Below the pieces are notes generated by a model that was not told the DNA's origin, did no database searches, and was given only the letters and a program-made list of their open reading frames with translations. From positions 1-60,364 of the forward strand of contig JANPGC010000149.1 of NCBI GenBank assembly GCA_031423755.1: DNA of 60,364 nucleotides. Reading direction: 5' to 3'. Below are positions 17,108 through 26,124 of the stretch, in pieces; positions within the stretch are counted from its first letter, which is position 1, and each line of letters begins with the position of its first letter. The position numbers and the translations under genes were made by a program. The DNA comes from JANMEX01 sp031423755. GTDB lineage: Bacteria; Pseudomonadota; Alphaproteobacteria; Rhizobiales; Rhizobiaceae.

Positions 17108-17743
17108 ATGGTCCAGTTCCCAGAACGTCTTCTTGATGGCTATCGCGCCTTTATTGCAGGCCGCTACGCCGATGATTTGAGCCGTTACCGCACCTTGGCT
17201 GAAACCGGCCAGAAGCCGCGCACCATGGTGATTGCCTGCTGCGACTCGCGCGCCGCGCCGGAAACAATCTTCGACTGCGGCCCGGGCGAATTGTTCGTCG
17301 TGCGCAACGTCGCCAATCTGGTGCCGCCCTACAAGCCGGACGGCGAATATCACGGCACGTCTGCCGCGCTCGAGTTTGCCGTGCAGGGGCTGAAAGTTGA
17401 GAACATTGTCGTGCTTGGCCACGGCCGTTGCGGCGGAATTGAGGCCTCGCTCAATCAGGATTTCGCGCCACTTTCACCCGGCGACTTCATCGGCCAGTGG
17501 ATGAAACTGGTACAGCCGGCCGCCGAAGTGATCGCCGCCAACACGCTGCTTACAGCCTCTGAGCGCCAGCGCGCGATGGAGCGCGTCTCCATCCGCTTTT
17601 CGCTGCAGAATTTGCGCACATTCCCTTGCGTGAACATTCTGGAGGGTAAAGGCCGGATCTCGCTGCATGGCGCATGGTTCGATATTTCCACAGGTGAACT
17701 GTGGGTGATGAACCCGGAGACCGGCGATTTCATCCGGCCCTGA
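17108..17743 (+). CDS. Beta-class carbonic anhydrase
   Basis: Zinc enzyme interconverting CO2 and bicarbonate; 211 residues. The beta-class ligands are present: the C-x-D-x-R motif in IACCDSRAA (Cys44, Asp46, Arg48) and GHGRCGG (His about 105, Cys about 108). FVVRNVANLVPP and HGTSAALEFAV are also typical. ATG at 17108, 60 bp after the DUF429 stop. It is followed 14 bp later by a small secreted protein. Confidence 0.95.
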   Translation: MVQFPERLLDGYRAFIAGRYADDLSRYRTLAETGQKPRTMVIACCDSRAAPETIFDCGPGELFVVRNVANLVPPYKPDGEYHGTSAALEFAVQGLKVENIVVLGHGRCGGIEASLNQDFAPLSPGDFIGQWMKLVQPAAEVIAANTLLTASERQRAMERVSIRFSLQNLRTFPCVNILEGKGRISLHGAWFDISTGELWVMNPETGDFIRP

Positions 17744-17757
17744 CAGGAGCACACTAG

Positions 17758-18174
17758 ATGAAAAGACTGATCGTTGCGCTCGCAGTAGCGCTGCTGCCGC
17801 TGATGCCTGCGCTTGGCGGCGAAGCCGAAAAGGCGTTGGTTGAGCGCTGGTACACAGCGCTCGAAAAAATCGACCGCACCGCCTTTGGCGACCTCATGTC
17901 CGGCAATGCCAAGGTGACACTCGGCGATCTCGACATCATCCAGACCAAGGCCGAGTTCATCGCAAGCCTCGACGAATGGGAAGACGCAATGAAGGGCGCA
18001 ACCATTCGCCATGCCGTCGACAGCGACGAAGAAGGGCTGATCACGGTCTCGGTCTGCTATAAATTCTCCGACAATGAATCGCTCACCCGCGAGGTCTTCG
18101 CGTTTGAGGGCGGCAAGATCACATCATCCGAGCAGGAAACCATCGCAGATACGTGCGAGAGCTTTCCGGGGTAG
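17758..18174 (+). CDS. Secreted NTF2-like domain protein
   Basis: 138 residues with a Sec signal peptide (MKRLIVALAVALLPLMPALGG) and a mature part resembling the NTF2/SnoaL fold: a helix ALVERWYTALEKIDRTAFGDLMSG, then strands including ITVSVCYKFSDNESLTREVFAFEGGKI. It is predicted to be periplasmic. AGGAGCACACTAG precedes the ATG. It probably shares a transcript with the carbonic anhydrase 14 bp upstream. Two cysteines (in VCY and DTC) could form a disulfide. A specific ligand or reaction cannot be named. Confidence 0.75.
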   Translation: MKRLIVALAVALLPLMPALGGEAEKALVERWYTALEKIDRTAFGDLMSGNAKVTLGDLDIIQTKAEFIASLDEWEDAMKGATIRHAVDSDEEGLITVSVCYKFSDNESLTREVFAFEGGKITSSEQETIADTCESFPG

Positions 18175-18359
18175 TGGGTGCCCTACACTTCTTCACGCGA
18201 GCGTGGGGGAATCAAAGAGGACTTTTTTGGAGAAATGCCCCGTGTTGGCCGTCATGTATGGACGGCCCGCGTGAGAGATTGTTGAACAAAGCAATCTCGC
18301 TCCTCCCCACAAGAGATGCGGGGAGAAGACAGACAATCGCCGATGTTTGGTACCGACAA

Positions 18360-19175
18360 TCAGCTCCCGTCGATCTCTGCGCCGATATACGCAATCGCCT
18401 TCTGATAAACTCCGGCGGCATTCCAGCCCTGGATCGCGCCGTAATTGCCTTCGCCTGGCTGGTAGCCGCCGCCTGCGGACCAGCCGTGGCCCTTGAGGAA
18501 CTTGGCGGTTGAGGCCAGCGCATCGGCCTTGGAGCGGATCAGGTCAATGCGGCCATCGCCATCGCCATCAGCGCCGTAATTGAACACGTTCTTGGGCAGA
18601 AACTGCGTCTGGCCGACTTCGCCGTGCATCGCGCCGATGGAAGAGCCGCTGATGATGCCGCGGTCGACGAGCTTCAGCGCGGCATAGAGCTGATCGGTGA
18701 AAAATTCGGTGCGGCGGCAATCGTATGCAAGCGTTGCAACAGCCGATACGGTGTTCTGGTTGCCCAGAAAACCGCCAAAACCCGTTTCCATGCCCCAAAT
18801 CGCAATCAGCGGGCCGGCAGGAACGCCATAGCGCTTCTCAATGTTGGCAAACAGCGCCGCATTGGCCTTCTTGATGCCCTTGCCCTTGGAGATGATCGAA
18901 TTGCCGCCGCGCTTGGCCATGAACTGGTCAAATGAGAGCTTGAAGCTTTTCTGGTTGCGGTCGGCATTGATGGTTTTGGTCGAGTAATTCGTGCCCGCGA
19001 GCGCAGCCAAACCCTTGGCACCAACGCCATTGGCCTTGGCTTCAGCGGCAAATTCGCTTTTCCAAGCCTCAAAGGCCCCGCCGGTGCTCGAGCACGAGGC
19101 CGCAAACGCGCCCGTGCCGCCAGAAATTGTGAGTGCGGCAGCTGCCGCGATGATCATTCCGCGCCGACGCGCCAT
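18360..19175 (-). CDS. Lytic murein transglycosylase, MltB-like (SLT_2)
   Basis: Peptidoglycan lytic transglycosylase, 271 residues. The start is ATG 19175 (MARRRGMIIAAAAALTIS), with GGAGACAGGCAC before it; the frame is open to 19262 but lacks a site. A signal peptide is present with no lipobox at the cleavage point. Family motifs: SFDQFMAKRGG, the catalytic glutamate in IWGMETGFGG (about residue 130), GEVGQTQFLPKNVFNYGADGDGDGRIDL (with a calcium-loop-like DxDxDG), FLKGHGW and AIQGWNAAGVYQKAI. The C-terminal peptidoglycan-binding domain found in many relatives is absent. The region 18175-18359 between this and the NTF2-like gene holds nothing I recognise. Confidence 0.92.
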   Translation of the reverse strand: MARRRGMIIAAAAALTISGGTGAFAASCSSTGGAFEAWKSEFAAEAKANGVGAKGLAALAGTNYSTKTINADRNQKSFKLSFDQFMAKRGGNSIISKGKGIKKANAALFANIEKRYGVPAGPLIAIWGMETGFGGFLGNQNTVSAVATLAYDCRRTEFFTDQLYAALKLVDRGIISGSSIGAMHGEVGQTQFLPKNVFNYGADGDGDGRIDLIRSKADALASTAKFLKGHGWSAGGGYQPGEGNYGAIQGWNAAGVYQKAIAYIGAEIDGS

Positions 19176-19293
19176 GTGCCTGTCTCCGTGATGGGTGATT
19201 CGCGAGCCCCGCGTGACAATGCCAAGCCCGCCCGGCTTTGTCATCTGGTGCTCATATCGCAAATGCGCCCTGCCGCAAAGTCATGGCGAAAAC

Positions 19294-19322
19294 TTGACAA
19301 GAGTGAAGACTTCCTGTTTATC
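19294..19322 (+). promoter_or_regulatory. Candidate sigma-70 promoter for ffh operon
   Basis: TTGACA at 19294-19299, 17-bp spacer, TTTATC at 19317-19322. The -35 box is consensus; the -10 box is weak. The interval 19176-19513 (338 bp) between the lytic transglycosylase and ffh holds this site and a G+C-rich inverted repeat around 19410-19433 (CATCCGG...CCGGATG), and no gene I can support. Confidence 0.45.
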
Positions 19323-19513
19323 CCGCGCAAATTCCGCGAGAAGTATGGTCTTCGAGCATCCGACCCGGACTTGGTCCCGTTTTGAACCATGATCCAGGAG
19401 GGCAACATCCGGCAGCGCGAGGCGCCCCCGGATGTCGTTTTGCTTTGGGCTTTGCGTTTGGCGGCACTGCGCACCATCTCTGGTCAAATGGCTCGGAGAC
19501 ATGAGGTAGATTT

Positions 19514-21079
19514 ATGTTTGAATCTTTGCAGGAACGGCTTGGCACGATCCTGAACAGCCTGACGGGCCGCGGCGCGCTTTCGGAGGCCGATGTTTCGGCT
19601 GCCATGCGCGAAGTGCGCCGGGCGCTGATCGAGGCCGACGTTGCGCTCGACGTTGTCCGCTCGTTCACCGACAAGGTCCGCGCCAAGGCGGTCGGCGCGG
19701 AAATCCTCAAAAGCATCAAACCCGGCCAGATGGTCGTCAAGATCGTCCATGACGAGCTGGTGGAGCTTCTGGGTTCGGAAAGCCAAGGCGTTGATTTGAA
19801 CGCTCCTGCCCCGGTCGTCATCATGATGGTCGGCCTTCAGGGCTCCGGCAAGACCACCACCTCGGCCAAGCTTGCCAAGCGCCTCACCGAGCGCCAGCGC
19901 AAGAAAGTGCTGATGGCCTCGCTCGACACCCGCCGTCCGGCAGCGCAGGAACAGTTGCGCCAACTTGGCGAGCAAACCAATGTCGCCACACTGCCGGTCA
20001 TCGCCGGCCAATCGCCGGTCGATATCGCGGCCCGAGCCGTGCAGGCGGCAAAGCTTGGTAGCTTCGACGTCATCATTCTCGACACCGCCGGCCGCACCCA
20101 CATTGACGAGCCGCTGATGCTGGAGATGGCCGAGATCAAGGCCAGATCCAATCCGCACGAAATCCTGCTGGTCGCCGATTCGCTGACTGGTCAGGACGCC
20201 GTCAACCTTGCCCGCTCATTCGACGAGCGCGTCGGCATTACCGGTCTGGTGCTCACCCGCATGGTCGGCGACGGACGCGGCGGCGCGGCGCTGTCGATGC
20301 GCGCGGTCACCGGCAAGCCGGTTAAGCTCGTCGGCACCGGCGAAAAGATGGACGCTCTTGAAGAGTTCCACCCCAAGCGCATCGCTGACCGCATTCTCGG
20401 CATGGGCGACATTGTTTCGCTGGTCGAAAAGGCCGCCGAGAATATCGACCATGAAAAAGCCGCCGCGATGGCGAAGAAAATGCAGGAAGGCAAGTTCGAT
20501 CTCGACGATCTTGCCGACCAGCTTCGCCAGATGAAAAAGATGGGCGGCATGGGCGGGCTGATGGGCATGATGCCCGGCATGGGCAAGATGAAAGACCAGA
20601 TGGCCTCCGCCGGATTGAACGACAAAATGTTCGACCGCCAGATTGCCATTGTCTCGTCAATGACCAAATGGGAGCGGGCAAACCCGGAACTGCTCAAGCA
20701 TTCGCGCAAGCAGCGCATCGCCAAGGGCTCCGGCACCGACGCTGCCGAAATCAACAAGCTCCTGAAAATGCACCGCCAGATGGCCGACATGATGAAAGCC
20801 ATGAAGGGCGGCAAGGGCGGCGGCATGATGAAAAACATGATGGGCGGCCTTGCCAGCAAAATGGGCCTCGGCGGCGGCATGGGTGGCGGATTGGGCGGGA
20901 TGATGGGCGCAGGAGGGCTTGGAGGCATGCCGGACCTGTCGAAGATGGACCCGAAACAGCTGGAGCAGTTGCAGAAGCAGGCAGAGCAGATGGGCCTTGG
21001 TGGCGGCGGAATGCCGAAGCTGCCCGGTCTCGGCGGACCGAAACTTCCGGGGCTACCCGGCCTGCCGAAGAAGCCATGA
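19514..21079 (+). CDS. ffh: Signal recognition particle protein Ffh
   Basis: SRP GTPase that binds signal sequences of nascent membrane proteins and delivers ribosomes to FtsY. 521 residues in N-G-M order: a helical N domain, G1 GLQGSGKTTT (about residue 107), DTRRPAAQEQL, DTAGRTHIDE, TRMVGDGRGGAAL, and a methionine-rich M domain from about 320 (FDLDDLADQLRQMKKMGGMGGLMGMMPG). The last ~90 residues are a long Gly/Met/Leu/Pro-rich tail, typical of alphaproteobacterial Ffh. The start ATG at 19514 follows GAGGTAGATTT. Confidence 0.97.
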   Translation: MFESLQERLGTILNSLTGRGALSEADVSAAMREVRRALIEADVALDVVRSFTDKVRAKAVGAEILKSIKPGQMVVKIVHDELVELLGSESQGVDLNAPAPVVIMMVGLQGSGKTTTSAKLAKRLTERQRKKVLMASLDTRRPAAQEQLRQLGEQTNVATLPVIAGQSPVDIAARAVQAAKLGSFDVIILDTAGRTHIDEPLMLEMAEIKARSNPHEILLVADSLTGQDAVNLARSFDERVGITGLVLTRMVGDGRGGAALSMRAVTGKPVKLVGTGEKMDALEEFHPKRIADRILGMGDIVSLVEKAAENIDHEKAAAMAKKMQEGKFDLDDLADQLRQMKKMGGMGGLMGMMPGMGKMKDQMASAGLNDKMFDRQIAIVSSMTKWERANPELLKHSRKQRIAKGSGTDAAEINKLLKMHRQMADMMKAMKGGKGGGMMKNMMGGLASKMGLGGGMGGGLGGMMGAGGLGGMPDLSKMDPKQLEQLQKQAEQMGLGGGGMPKLPGLGGPKLPGLPGLPKKP

Positions 21080-21087
21080 GGGAAGAA

Positions 21088-21393
21088 ATGTCTGAGACCT
21101 CAGCCAAACTTTCAGACCTGCGTGCCTCGATCGACAACATCGATGCAGCCGTCATCCACATGCTGGCCGAGCGCTTTCGCCGCACTAAGGAAGTCGGCTT
21201 GTTGAAAGCGCACGAAGGCCTGCCTGCCGCCGATCCGGCGCGCGAGAAATTCCAGATTGAGCGTCTGCGCCAGTTGGCGGCAGAGGCCAATCTTGATCCC
21301 GATTTTGCGGAGAAGTTTTTGAACTTCATCATCCGCGAAGTCATCCGCCACCACGAACAGATCAAGGCCGAAACGGCCGCGACGAAACCCTGA
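21088..21393 (+). CDS. Chorismate mutase, AroQ class
   Basis: Small all-helical enzyme converting chorismate to prephenate; 101 residues from ATG 21088, which has GAGGGA at a good distance. An ATG at 21076 overlapping the ffh stop would add four residues. AroQ features: LRASIDNIDAAVIHMLAERFRRTKEVGLLK (Arg and Lys of the active site) and, after DPAREKFQIERL, the C-terminal helix FLNFIIREVIRHHEQI. Position between ffh and rpsP is conserved in Rhizobiales. The open frame upstream to 20668 is a shadow of ffh. Confidence 0.92.
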   Translation: MSETSAKLSDLRASIDNIDAAVIHMLAERFRRTKEVGLLKAHEGLPAADPAREKFQIERLRQLAAEANLDPDFAEKFLNFIIREVIRHHEQIKAETAATKP

Positions 21394-21413
21394 AGAAACC
21401 AAAGGACTAGAAA

Positions 21414-21911
<498 letters not shown>

Positions 21912-21924
21912 TCGAACAATATTT

Positions 21925-21960
21925 TGCCCGCCGCGAATATACCTGAAATCATGGCGGGCA
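21925..21960. repeat. Hairpin-forming inverted repeat after rpsP
   Basis: TGCCCGCC (21925-21932) and GGCGGGCA (21953-21960) form a perfect 8-bp stem with a 20-nt loop, 13 bp after the rpsP stop. There is no T-run on the plus strand, so it is more likely an mRNA 3'-end or processing structure than an intrinsic terminator. Confidence 0.4.
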
Positions 21961-21983
21961 GATCAAGCGCCAGAGGGGGAGAT

Positions 21984-22436
21984 ATGTCCGTCACACAGCG
22001 TATCAAGGACCTCGGCATCACTTTGCCGATTGTGAAGACCCCTGCCGCCAACTACGCCAACGCCGTCCGGCTTGGAAATCTCGTCTACATTTCAGGCACA
22101 GTGCCGGTGACGCCGGACGGCGATATCCCCAAGGGCAAAGTCGGCCATAATGTGACGACCGAGGAAGCGGCGGCGCACGCCCGGCTTGTCGGGCTTCACC
22201 TTCTTGCCATTCTCAAGGAAGAACTCGGCGATCTCGACCATGTGCTCCGCGTTGTGAAAATACTTGGTATGGTCAACGCCACGCCTGATTATGTCGAGCA
22301 TTCAAAGGTCATCAACGGCTGCTCGGATCTCTTCGTCGAGATTTTCGGTGTCCGACATGCCCGTTCCGCAGTCGGCGTCGGCAGTCTGCCATTCGGCATA
22401 ACAGTTGAAATTGAAGCAATATTCGAGGTTTCGTAA
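21984..22436 (+). CDS. RidA/YjgF/UK114 family protein
   Basis: 150 residues. RidA proteins hydrolyse reactive enamine/imine intermediates formed by PLP enzymes. Family features: RLGNLVYISGTVP, the region LRVVKILGMVNATPDY, and HARSAVGVGSLPFGITVEIEAI, which contains the conserved arginine and terminal glutamate of the active pocket. The length and sequence fit the longer UK114-like subgroup and not archetypal 130-residue RidA. ATG 21984 follows AGAGGGGGAGAT; the upstream frame to 21924 is rejected for that reason. Confidence 0.88.
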   Translation: MSVTQRIKDLGITLPIVKTPAANYANAVRLGNLVYISGTVPVTPDGDIPKGKVGHNVTTEEAAAHARLVGLHLLAILKEELGDLDHVLRVVKILGMVNATPDYVEHSKVINGCSDLFVEIFGVRHARSAVGVGSLPFGITVEIEAIFEVS

Positions 22437-22473
22437 ACCCAGCCGTTTCGCCTCGGCAGGCAAGGTTCGTATT

Positions 22474-23658
22474 TTGGCATCAACACCCCGCACCATCTCC
22501 ATCCTCGGCGCGACCGGCTCCATCGGCGTCAGCACGCTTGATGTCATCCGCCATGCGGGCGGCCGCGAGGCTTTCAAAATCGTGGCGCTGACGGGCTCGG
22601 CCAACGTCGCGCTGCTCGCAAAACAGTCCGTCGAGCATGGCGCAAAAATCGCCGTCACAGCAGACGAGCGCCAATATCGAGCGCTGAAAGACGCGCTGTC
22701 AGGAACCGGCATCAAAGCTGCGGCAGGCCGCCAAGCGCTGATCGATGCCGCTGCGATACCCGCCGACATCACCATGGCCGCAATCGTCGGCATGGCGGGC
22801 CTTGAACCGACGCTCGCCGCAGCAAAAAATGGCGGCACGATTGCGCTCGCCAACAAGGAATGTCTGGTTGCTGGCGGCGATCTCTTTGTCGATGCAGTGA
22901 GGGTAGCAGGTGGCCGACTGTTGCCGGTCGATTCCGAGCACAATGCGATCTATCAGGTGCTGGTCGGAGGGGGTCATCACTCAGCCATTGAACGAGTGAT
23001 CCTGACGGCATCCGGCGGGCCGTTCCGCACATGGTCTTTGGACCGTATGGCGGATGTGACAGTGGAAACAGCGCGGGCGCATCCGAACTGGTCTATGGGA
23101 CTGAAGATTTCCATCGACAGCGCCTCAATGTTCAACAAGGCGCTGGAAATGATCGAGGCGCGGCACCTGTTTTGGCTCGATCCGGACCAAGTGGAAGTGA
23201 TCGTCCACCCGCAATCCATCGTGCATTCGATGGTGGCCTATCACGACGGATCGATACTGGCGCAACTTGGCCCATCAGACATGCGAGTGGCGATCAGCTA
23301 TGCGTTGAACCATCCCGCGCGCGGCCATCTGCCGGTCGAGCGGCTGGATTTTGCCAAGCTGGCGCGGCTCGATTTTGAGGCGCCGGACGAGACGCGCTTC
23401 CCCGCGTTGCGATTGGCCCGCGAGGCGATGCACAATGGCGGGCTCTCGGGCGCGGTGCTGAACGGCGCTAAGGAGGCTGCGCTTGAAGCTTTTATTGCCG
23501 GGCGGATTCCGTTTCTGGCGATGGCCGGGATTGTTGAAGCCGTGATGCAGAAAATGGGGGCGCCTGAAGCCTCCACGATCGAGGCGGTGTGTGCCGCCGA
23601 CGCCGAGGCACGGCGGCATGCCGGGGACTTGCTGCGTTCGGGCCCGGTGAAAATCTAG
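22474..23658 (+). CDS. dxr: 1-deoxy-D-xylulose 5-phosphate reductoisomerase
   Basis: Second step of the MEP isoprenoid pathway, NADPH-dependent; about 394 residues. Diagnostic motifs: SILGATGSIGVSTLDVI (NADPH binding), LANKECLVAGG, PVDSEHNAIYQ (metal-binding Asp/Glu), SGGPFRTW, SASMFNKALEMIEA and HPQSIVHSMV. It is the classical Dxr, not the DRL/Dxr-II type. No ATG lies near the domain start; TTG 22474 (MASTPRTISIL) is the most likely start, 37 bp after the ridA stop. In many Rhizobiales dxr sits in the uppS-cdsA-dxr-rseP-bamA cluster, so its position here is notable. Confidence 0.95.
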   Translation: MASTPRTISILGATGSIGVSTLDVIRHAGGREAFKIVALTGSANVALLAKQSVEHGAKIAVTADERQYRALKDALSGTGIKAAAGRQALIDAAAIPADITMAAIVGMAGLEPTLAAAKNGGTIALANKECLVAGGDLFVDAVRVAGGRLLPVDSEHNAIYQVLVGGGHHSAIERVILTASGGPFRTWSLDRMADVTVETARAHPNWSMGLKISIDSASMFNKALEMIEARHLFWLDPDQVEVIVHPQSIVHSMVAYHDGSILAQLGPSDMRVAISYALNHPARGHLPVERLDFAKLARLDFEAPDETRFPALRLAREAMHNGGLSGAVLNGAKEAALEAFIAGRIPFLAMAGIVEAVMQKMGAPEASTIEAVCAADAEARRHAGDLLRSGPVKI

Positions 23659-23660
23659 GC

Positions 23661-24425
23661 TCAGCCATCCGGCTCTCTCGCCTGCCGCGCCTTCTTCTTT
23701 TCCTTTTCCTCCTCCCGCGCCCGGCTGAGGCCTGAGGAAATCAGCCCCGTCGGCACGGCGATCACGCCAAGCCCGATGATCAGGATGAAGAAGGTGAAAA
23801 ACCGCCCGCCGAGCGTCACGGGGTAGACGTCGCCGTAGCCGACGGTCGTCAACGTAACCACGACGAACCACAGCGCGTGCGGGATGGAGGCGAAGGCCTC
23901 CGGCTGGGCGTCATGCTCAAATTCGTAAATGCCGACAGCCGCGATGAACATCACGATCAGGGCCAGAAATCCGAACACGATCAGCTCTTCCTTGATGAGC
24001 TGGAATGTCCGGGTGATCCGGTCAAGCGCCGCCACGTGCCGCGCTAGCTTGCCGATGCGCAGGATGCGCAGCAACCGCAGCGAGCGTAACGCCTGAAAAT
24101 TGCCGCCGATGGTCAACCAGAACGGCAGAATCGCCAAAAGGTCGATGACGCCCCAGAAGCTGCGCGCATATCGCAGCGGCTGGCGCGCCGTCCAAAGCCG
24201 CAGCAGATATTCCGCCGTGAACAAAAGCAACACCACAACATCAAGACCGTCCAACAACGGCTCCGCCCACGCTGGCAATCCCGGCACCGTCGAAAGCGAC
24301 AGGCCAAATATAGACACCAGAATGACGCCGATCATGATCTGGTCGAACGCCGAGCCGAAGCGCGCATCCTGTCCCCAGATGATTCGCCCGATACGCCCGC
24401 GCAAACTGTCTTCTTCCACCGCCAT
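23661..24425 (-). CDS. Voltage-gated-type potassium channel (ion transporter family)
   Basis: 254 residues with six membrane segments. The arginine-rich S4-like helix LRSLRLLRILRIGKLARHV and the pore motif TTVGYGDVYP (about residue 190) are both present, so this is a Kv-type K+ channel subunit that would act as a tetramer in the inner membrane. No C-terminal RCK/TrkA domain follows; the tail is a short charged helix (REEEKEKKKARQAREP). It is convergent with dxr, with only 2 bp between the stops. Confidence 0.93.
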   Translation of the reverse strand: MAVEEDSLRGRIGRIIWGQDARFGSAFDQIMIGVILVSIFGLSLSTVPGLPAWAEPLLDGLDVVVLLLFTAEYLLRLWTARQPLRYARSFWGVIDLLAILPFWLTIGGNFQALRSLRLLRILRIGKLARHVAALDRITRTFQLIKEELIVFGFLALIVMFIAAVGIYEFEHDAQPEAFASIPHALWFVVVTLTTVGYGDVYPVTLGGRFFTFFILIIGLGVIAVPTGLISSGLSRAREEEKEKKKARQAREPDG

Positions 24426-24538
24426 AACCCCCGAATGCGGTACGCCCCATAAGGTTTTGCCACATCAAAGCCTCGCCGCAAAGCCGCTTTGCATCAGCAA
24501 GGTTTGACAGGCGGCAACCGCCATGATTCCACTGGGTG

Positions 24539-25252
24539 ATGGAAATCGCCGCCAGCCATCTCCTCATCCACAGCGTGTTTGACGCGCTGGCTTGGGCCAC
24601 AGCCGCCGCAACGCTTGTCATCTTGCGGCGGGGCTGGTTTGCCAACAATCCGGTCGGGCAAAATCTGCGCTTCGGCTATCTTGCCGCCGTGCTGTTTGGT
24701 GCAGGCATCGGCGCATGGGCTTTCGGAACGTTGAACGGCTGGGCGTCCGGTCATCCGGGCCTTGCCCGCTCGGTGGAAGGTGCTCTGGCGGGCGCGATTG
24801 TTTCCATCGAACTTTACAAATGGCTGAACGGCATGGTGCTGCGAACTGGCGCAGTCTACGCCCTGCCACTGGCGCTCGGCATTGCCATCGGCCGCATCGG
24901 CTGCCTTCTGTCAGGGCTCGAGGATTTCACCTACGGCATCCCGACTGGCAGCACATGGGGCTGGGATTTCGGCGACGGCATAGCGCGCCATCCGGTCCAG
25001 CTCTATGAGAGCCTAATCATGGCCGCGTTCGCGCTGGTCTACGTCATGATGGTCAAACGCGGCTCGGTCTTCTGGAAACAGAACGGGTTCTATCTCGCCG
25101 CCGGCTTCTACGGCACTCAAAGGTTCTTGCTTGAATTCCTCAAACCCTATGCAGCCATTGCCGGGCCGCTTACATTGTTTCAGCTTTTGTCACTGGCACT
25201 GATCGGTTATGCGTTGGTGATGGTTGCTACACGGGACCGCGCCGGATCATGA
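24539..25252 (+). CDS. Lgt-like (prolipoprotein diacylglyceryl transferase family) membrane protein
   Basis: 237 residues, about seven membrane helices. It keeps recognisable Lgt signatures: AIGRIGCLLSGLEDFTYG (the GRxGN-type motif with Cys where Lgt has Asn), ARHPVQLYESL, and NGFYLAAGFYGTQRFLLEFLKPY with the conserved Arg. It is shorter than Lgt (~290) and looks like a paralogue, so its acceptor and lipid donor may differ. The start is ATG 24539 or the adjacent GTG 24536; no clear Shine-Dalgarno sequence. It is first in a tightly packed operon: its stop overlaps the next start (ATGA), followed by five small membrane proteins and a radical SAM enzyme. Confidence 0.82.
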   Translation: MEIAASHLLIHSVFDALAWATAAATLVILRRGWFANNPVGQNLRFGYLAAVLFGAGIGAWAFGTLNGWASGHPGLARSVEGALAGAIVSIELYKWLNGMVLRTGAVYALPLALGIAIGRIGCLLSGLEDFTYGIPTGSTWGWDFGDGIARHPVQLYESLIMAAFALVYVMMVKRGSVFWKQNGFYLAAGFYGTQRFLLEFLKPYAAIAGPLTLFQLLSLALIGYALVMVATRDRAGS

Positions 25253-25692
25253 AACTCGTCCTGACCATTCTCGGCGCTCTGCTCTTGCTCCCCGGCCTCT
25301 GCGGCAGCTTTTTCTTTGTGCTTGGCACCGTCGGCAGCTTTGAAGGCTCAGCCGAAGCGCGCGGCTATTCGCTGATGTTCGCGCTGGTCGCCCTTCCCTG
25401 CATTCAGGCTGGATGCTTCGGCCTCTGGCTGCTGGCCAAGGACAGCTCGAACAAGATGCTGCGTACCGCCACCCGTGCCGCAGGCTGGCTCGGCGCATTG
25501 GCAACCGTGGTGTTCGCGCTGCGCTTCACGATGGAAATTTCCCCACCCACAACAGACACAGGCGAACTGATCGGCATGATCATCGGCGGCGGCGTCTTTG
25601 CGTCCATCCCCTTCTGGATTGGCGGATGGCGCGCACTGAGACTGCCGAAGGAAGTACCGCCAAGTGTGACGTCAGGTACGCCACCGCAATGA
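25249..25692 (+). CDS. Tandem paralogue 1: membrane protein with LPGLC motif (147 aa)
   Basis: The largest of five adjacent related genes. It opens MKLVLTILGALLLLPGLCG, with the invariant Pro-Gly-x-Cys at residues 15-18 inside the first membrane helix. There are about four helices in total (also LMFALVALPCIQAGCFGLWLL, AAGWLGALATVVFALRF and IGMIIGGGVFASIPFWIGGW), so it may be a fused or extended version of the two-helix members. It overlaps the Lgt-like gene (ATGA at 25249-25252) and the next gene (ATGA at 25689-25692). No named family is recognised. Confidence 0.8.
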   Translation: MKLVLTILGALLLLPGLCGSFFFVLGTVGSFEGSAEARGYSLMFALVALPCIQAGCFGLWLLAKDSSNKMLRTATRAAGWLGALATVVFALRFTMEISPPTTDTGELIGMIIGGGVFASIPFWIGGWRALRLPKEVPPSVTSGTPPQ

Positions 25693-25928
25693 AGCGATAC
25701 TTCCTCGCATCCCTTGGCGTGCTTTTGCTGCTTCCCGGTCTTTGCAGCGCTGCAACAATGCTGATAACCGCGCCATGGACCATCGAGTCCCTATTCCGCC
25801 CGGAGAAGTATCCCAACATGGATGCGTCAGGGATGATCTTCTGGCCGCTGTTGTGGGCTGTATGCTTCCTGATAGGCTGGGGCGGATGGAAACTGCTGCG
25901 CAGCGCAAGGAAGGGCAATCAGGAATGA
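25689..25928 (+). CDS. Tandem paralogue 2: small membrane protein with LPGLC motif (79 aa)
   Basis: It opens MKRYFLASLGVLLLLPGLCS, with the motif cysteine at residue 19. A polar loop (PEKYPNMDAS) and a second helix (MIFWPLLWAVCFLIGWGGW) follow, with a basic C-terminus (KLLRSARKGNQE). Both ends are predicted cytoplasmic. The start overlaps the upstream stop (ATGA). The longer open frame from 25413 is a shadow of paralogue 1. Confidence 0.78.
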   Translation: MKRYFLASLGVLLLLPGLCSAATMLITAPWTIESLFRPEKYPNMDASGMIFWPLLWAVCFLIGWGGWKLLRSARKGNQE

Positions 25929-25935
25929 GCGAGCC

Positions 25936-26124
25936 ATGAAAATTGCCCAGATCATCATCGGCATCCTCTTGCTGCTGCCGGGCGTCTGCAGCCTCGCCTT
26001 CATGCTGTTGCTGGTACCGGAGATGAACAGTCGCAATGATAGCCTTTGGGGATTGTGGATTCCATGCCTTGCAGTCGGCGCGCTAGGCATCTGGCTGATC
26101 CGTAATGCGAAGAACCGTCGATGA
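25936..26124 (+). CDS. Tandem paralogue 3: small membrane protein with LPGVC motif (62 aa)
   Basis: It opens MKIAQIIIGILLLLPGVCS, with Cys18, then a short polar loop and a second helix (WIPCLAVGALGIWLI) ending in RNAKNRR. It is most like paralogue 4 (same length, same RNA-(K/R)-NR ending), which suggests the most recent duplication. It starts 7 bp after paralogue 2 and overlaps paralogue 4 by ATGA. Confidence 0.75.
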   Translation: MKIAQIIIGILLLLPGVCSLAFMLLLVPEMNSRNDSLWGLWIPCLAVGALGIWLIRNAKNRR

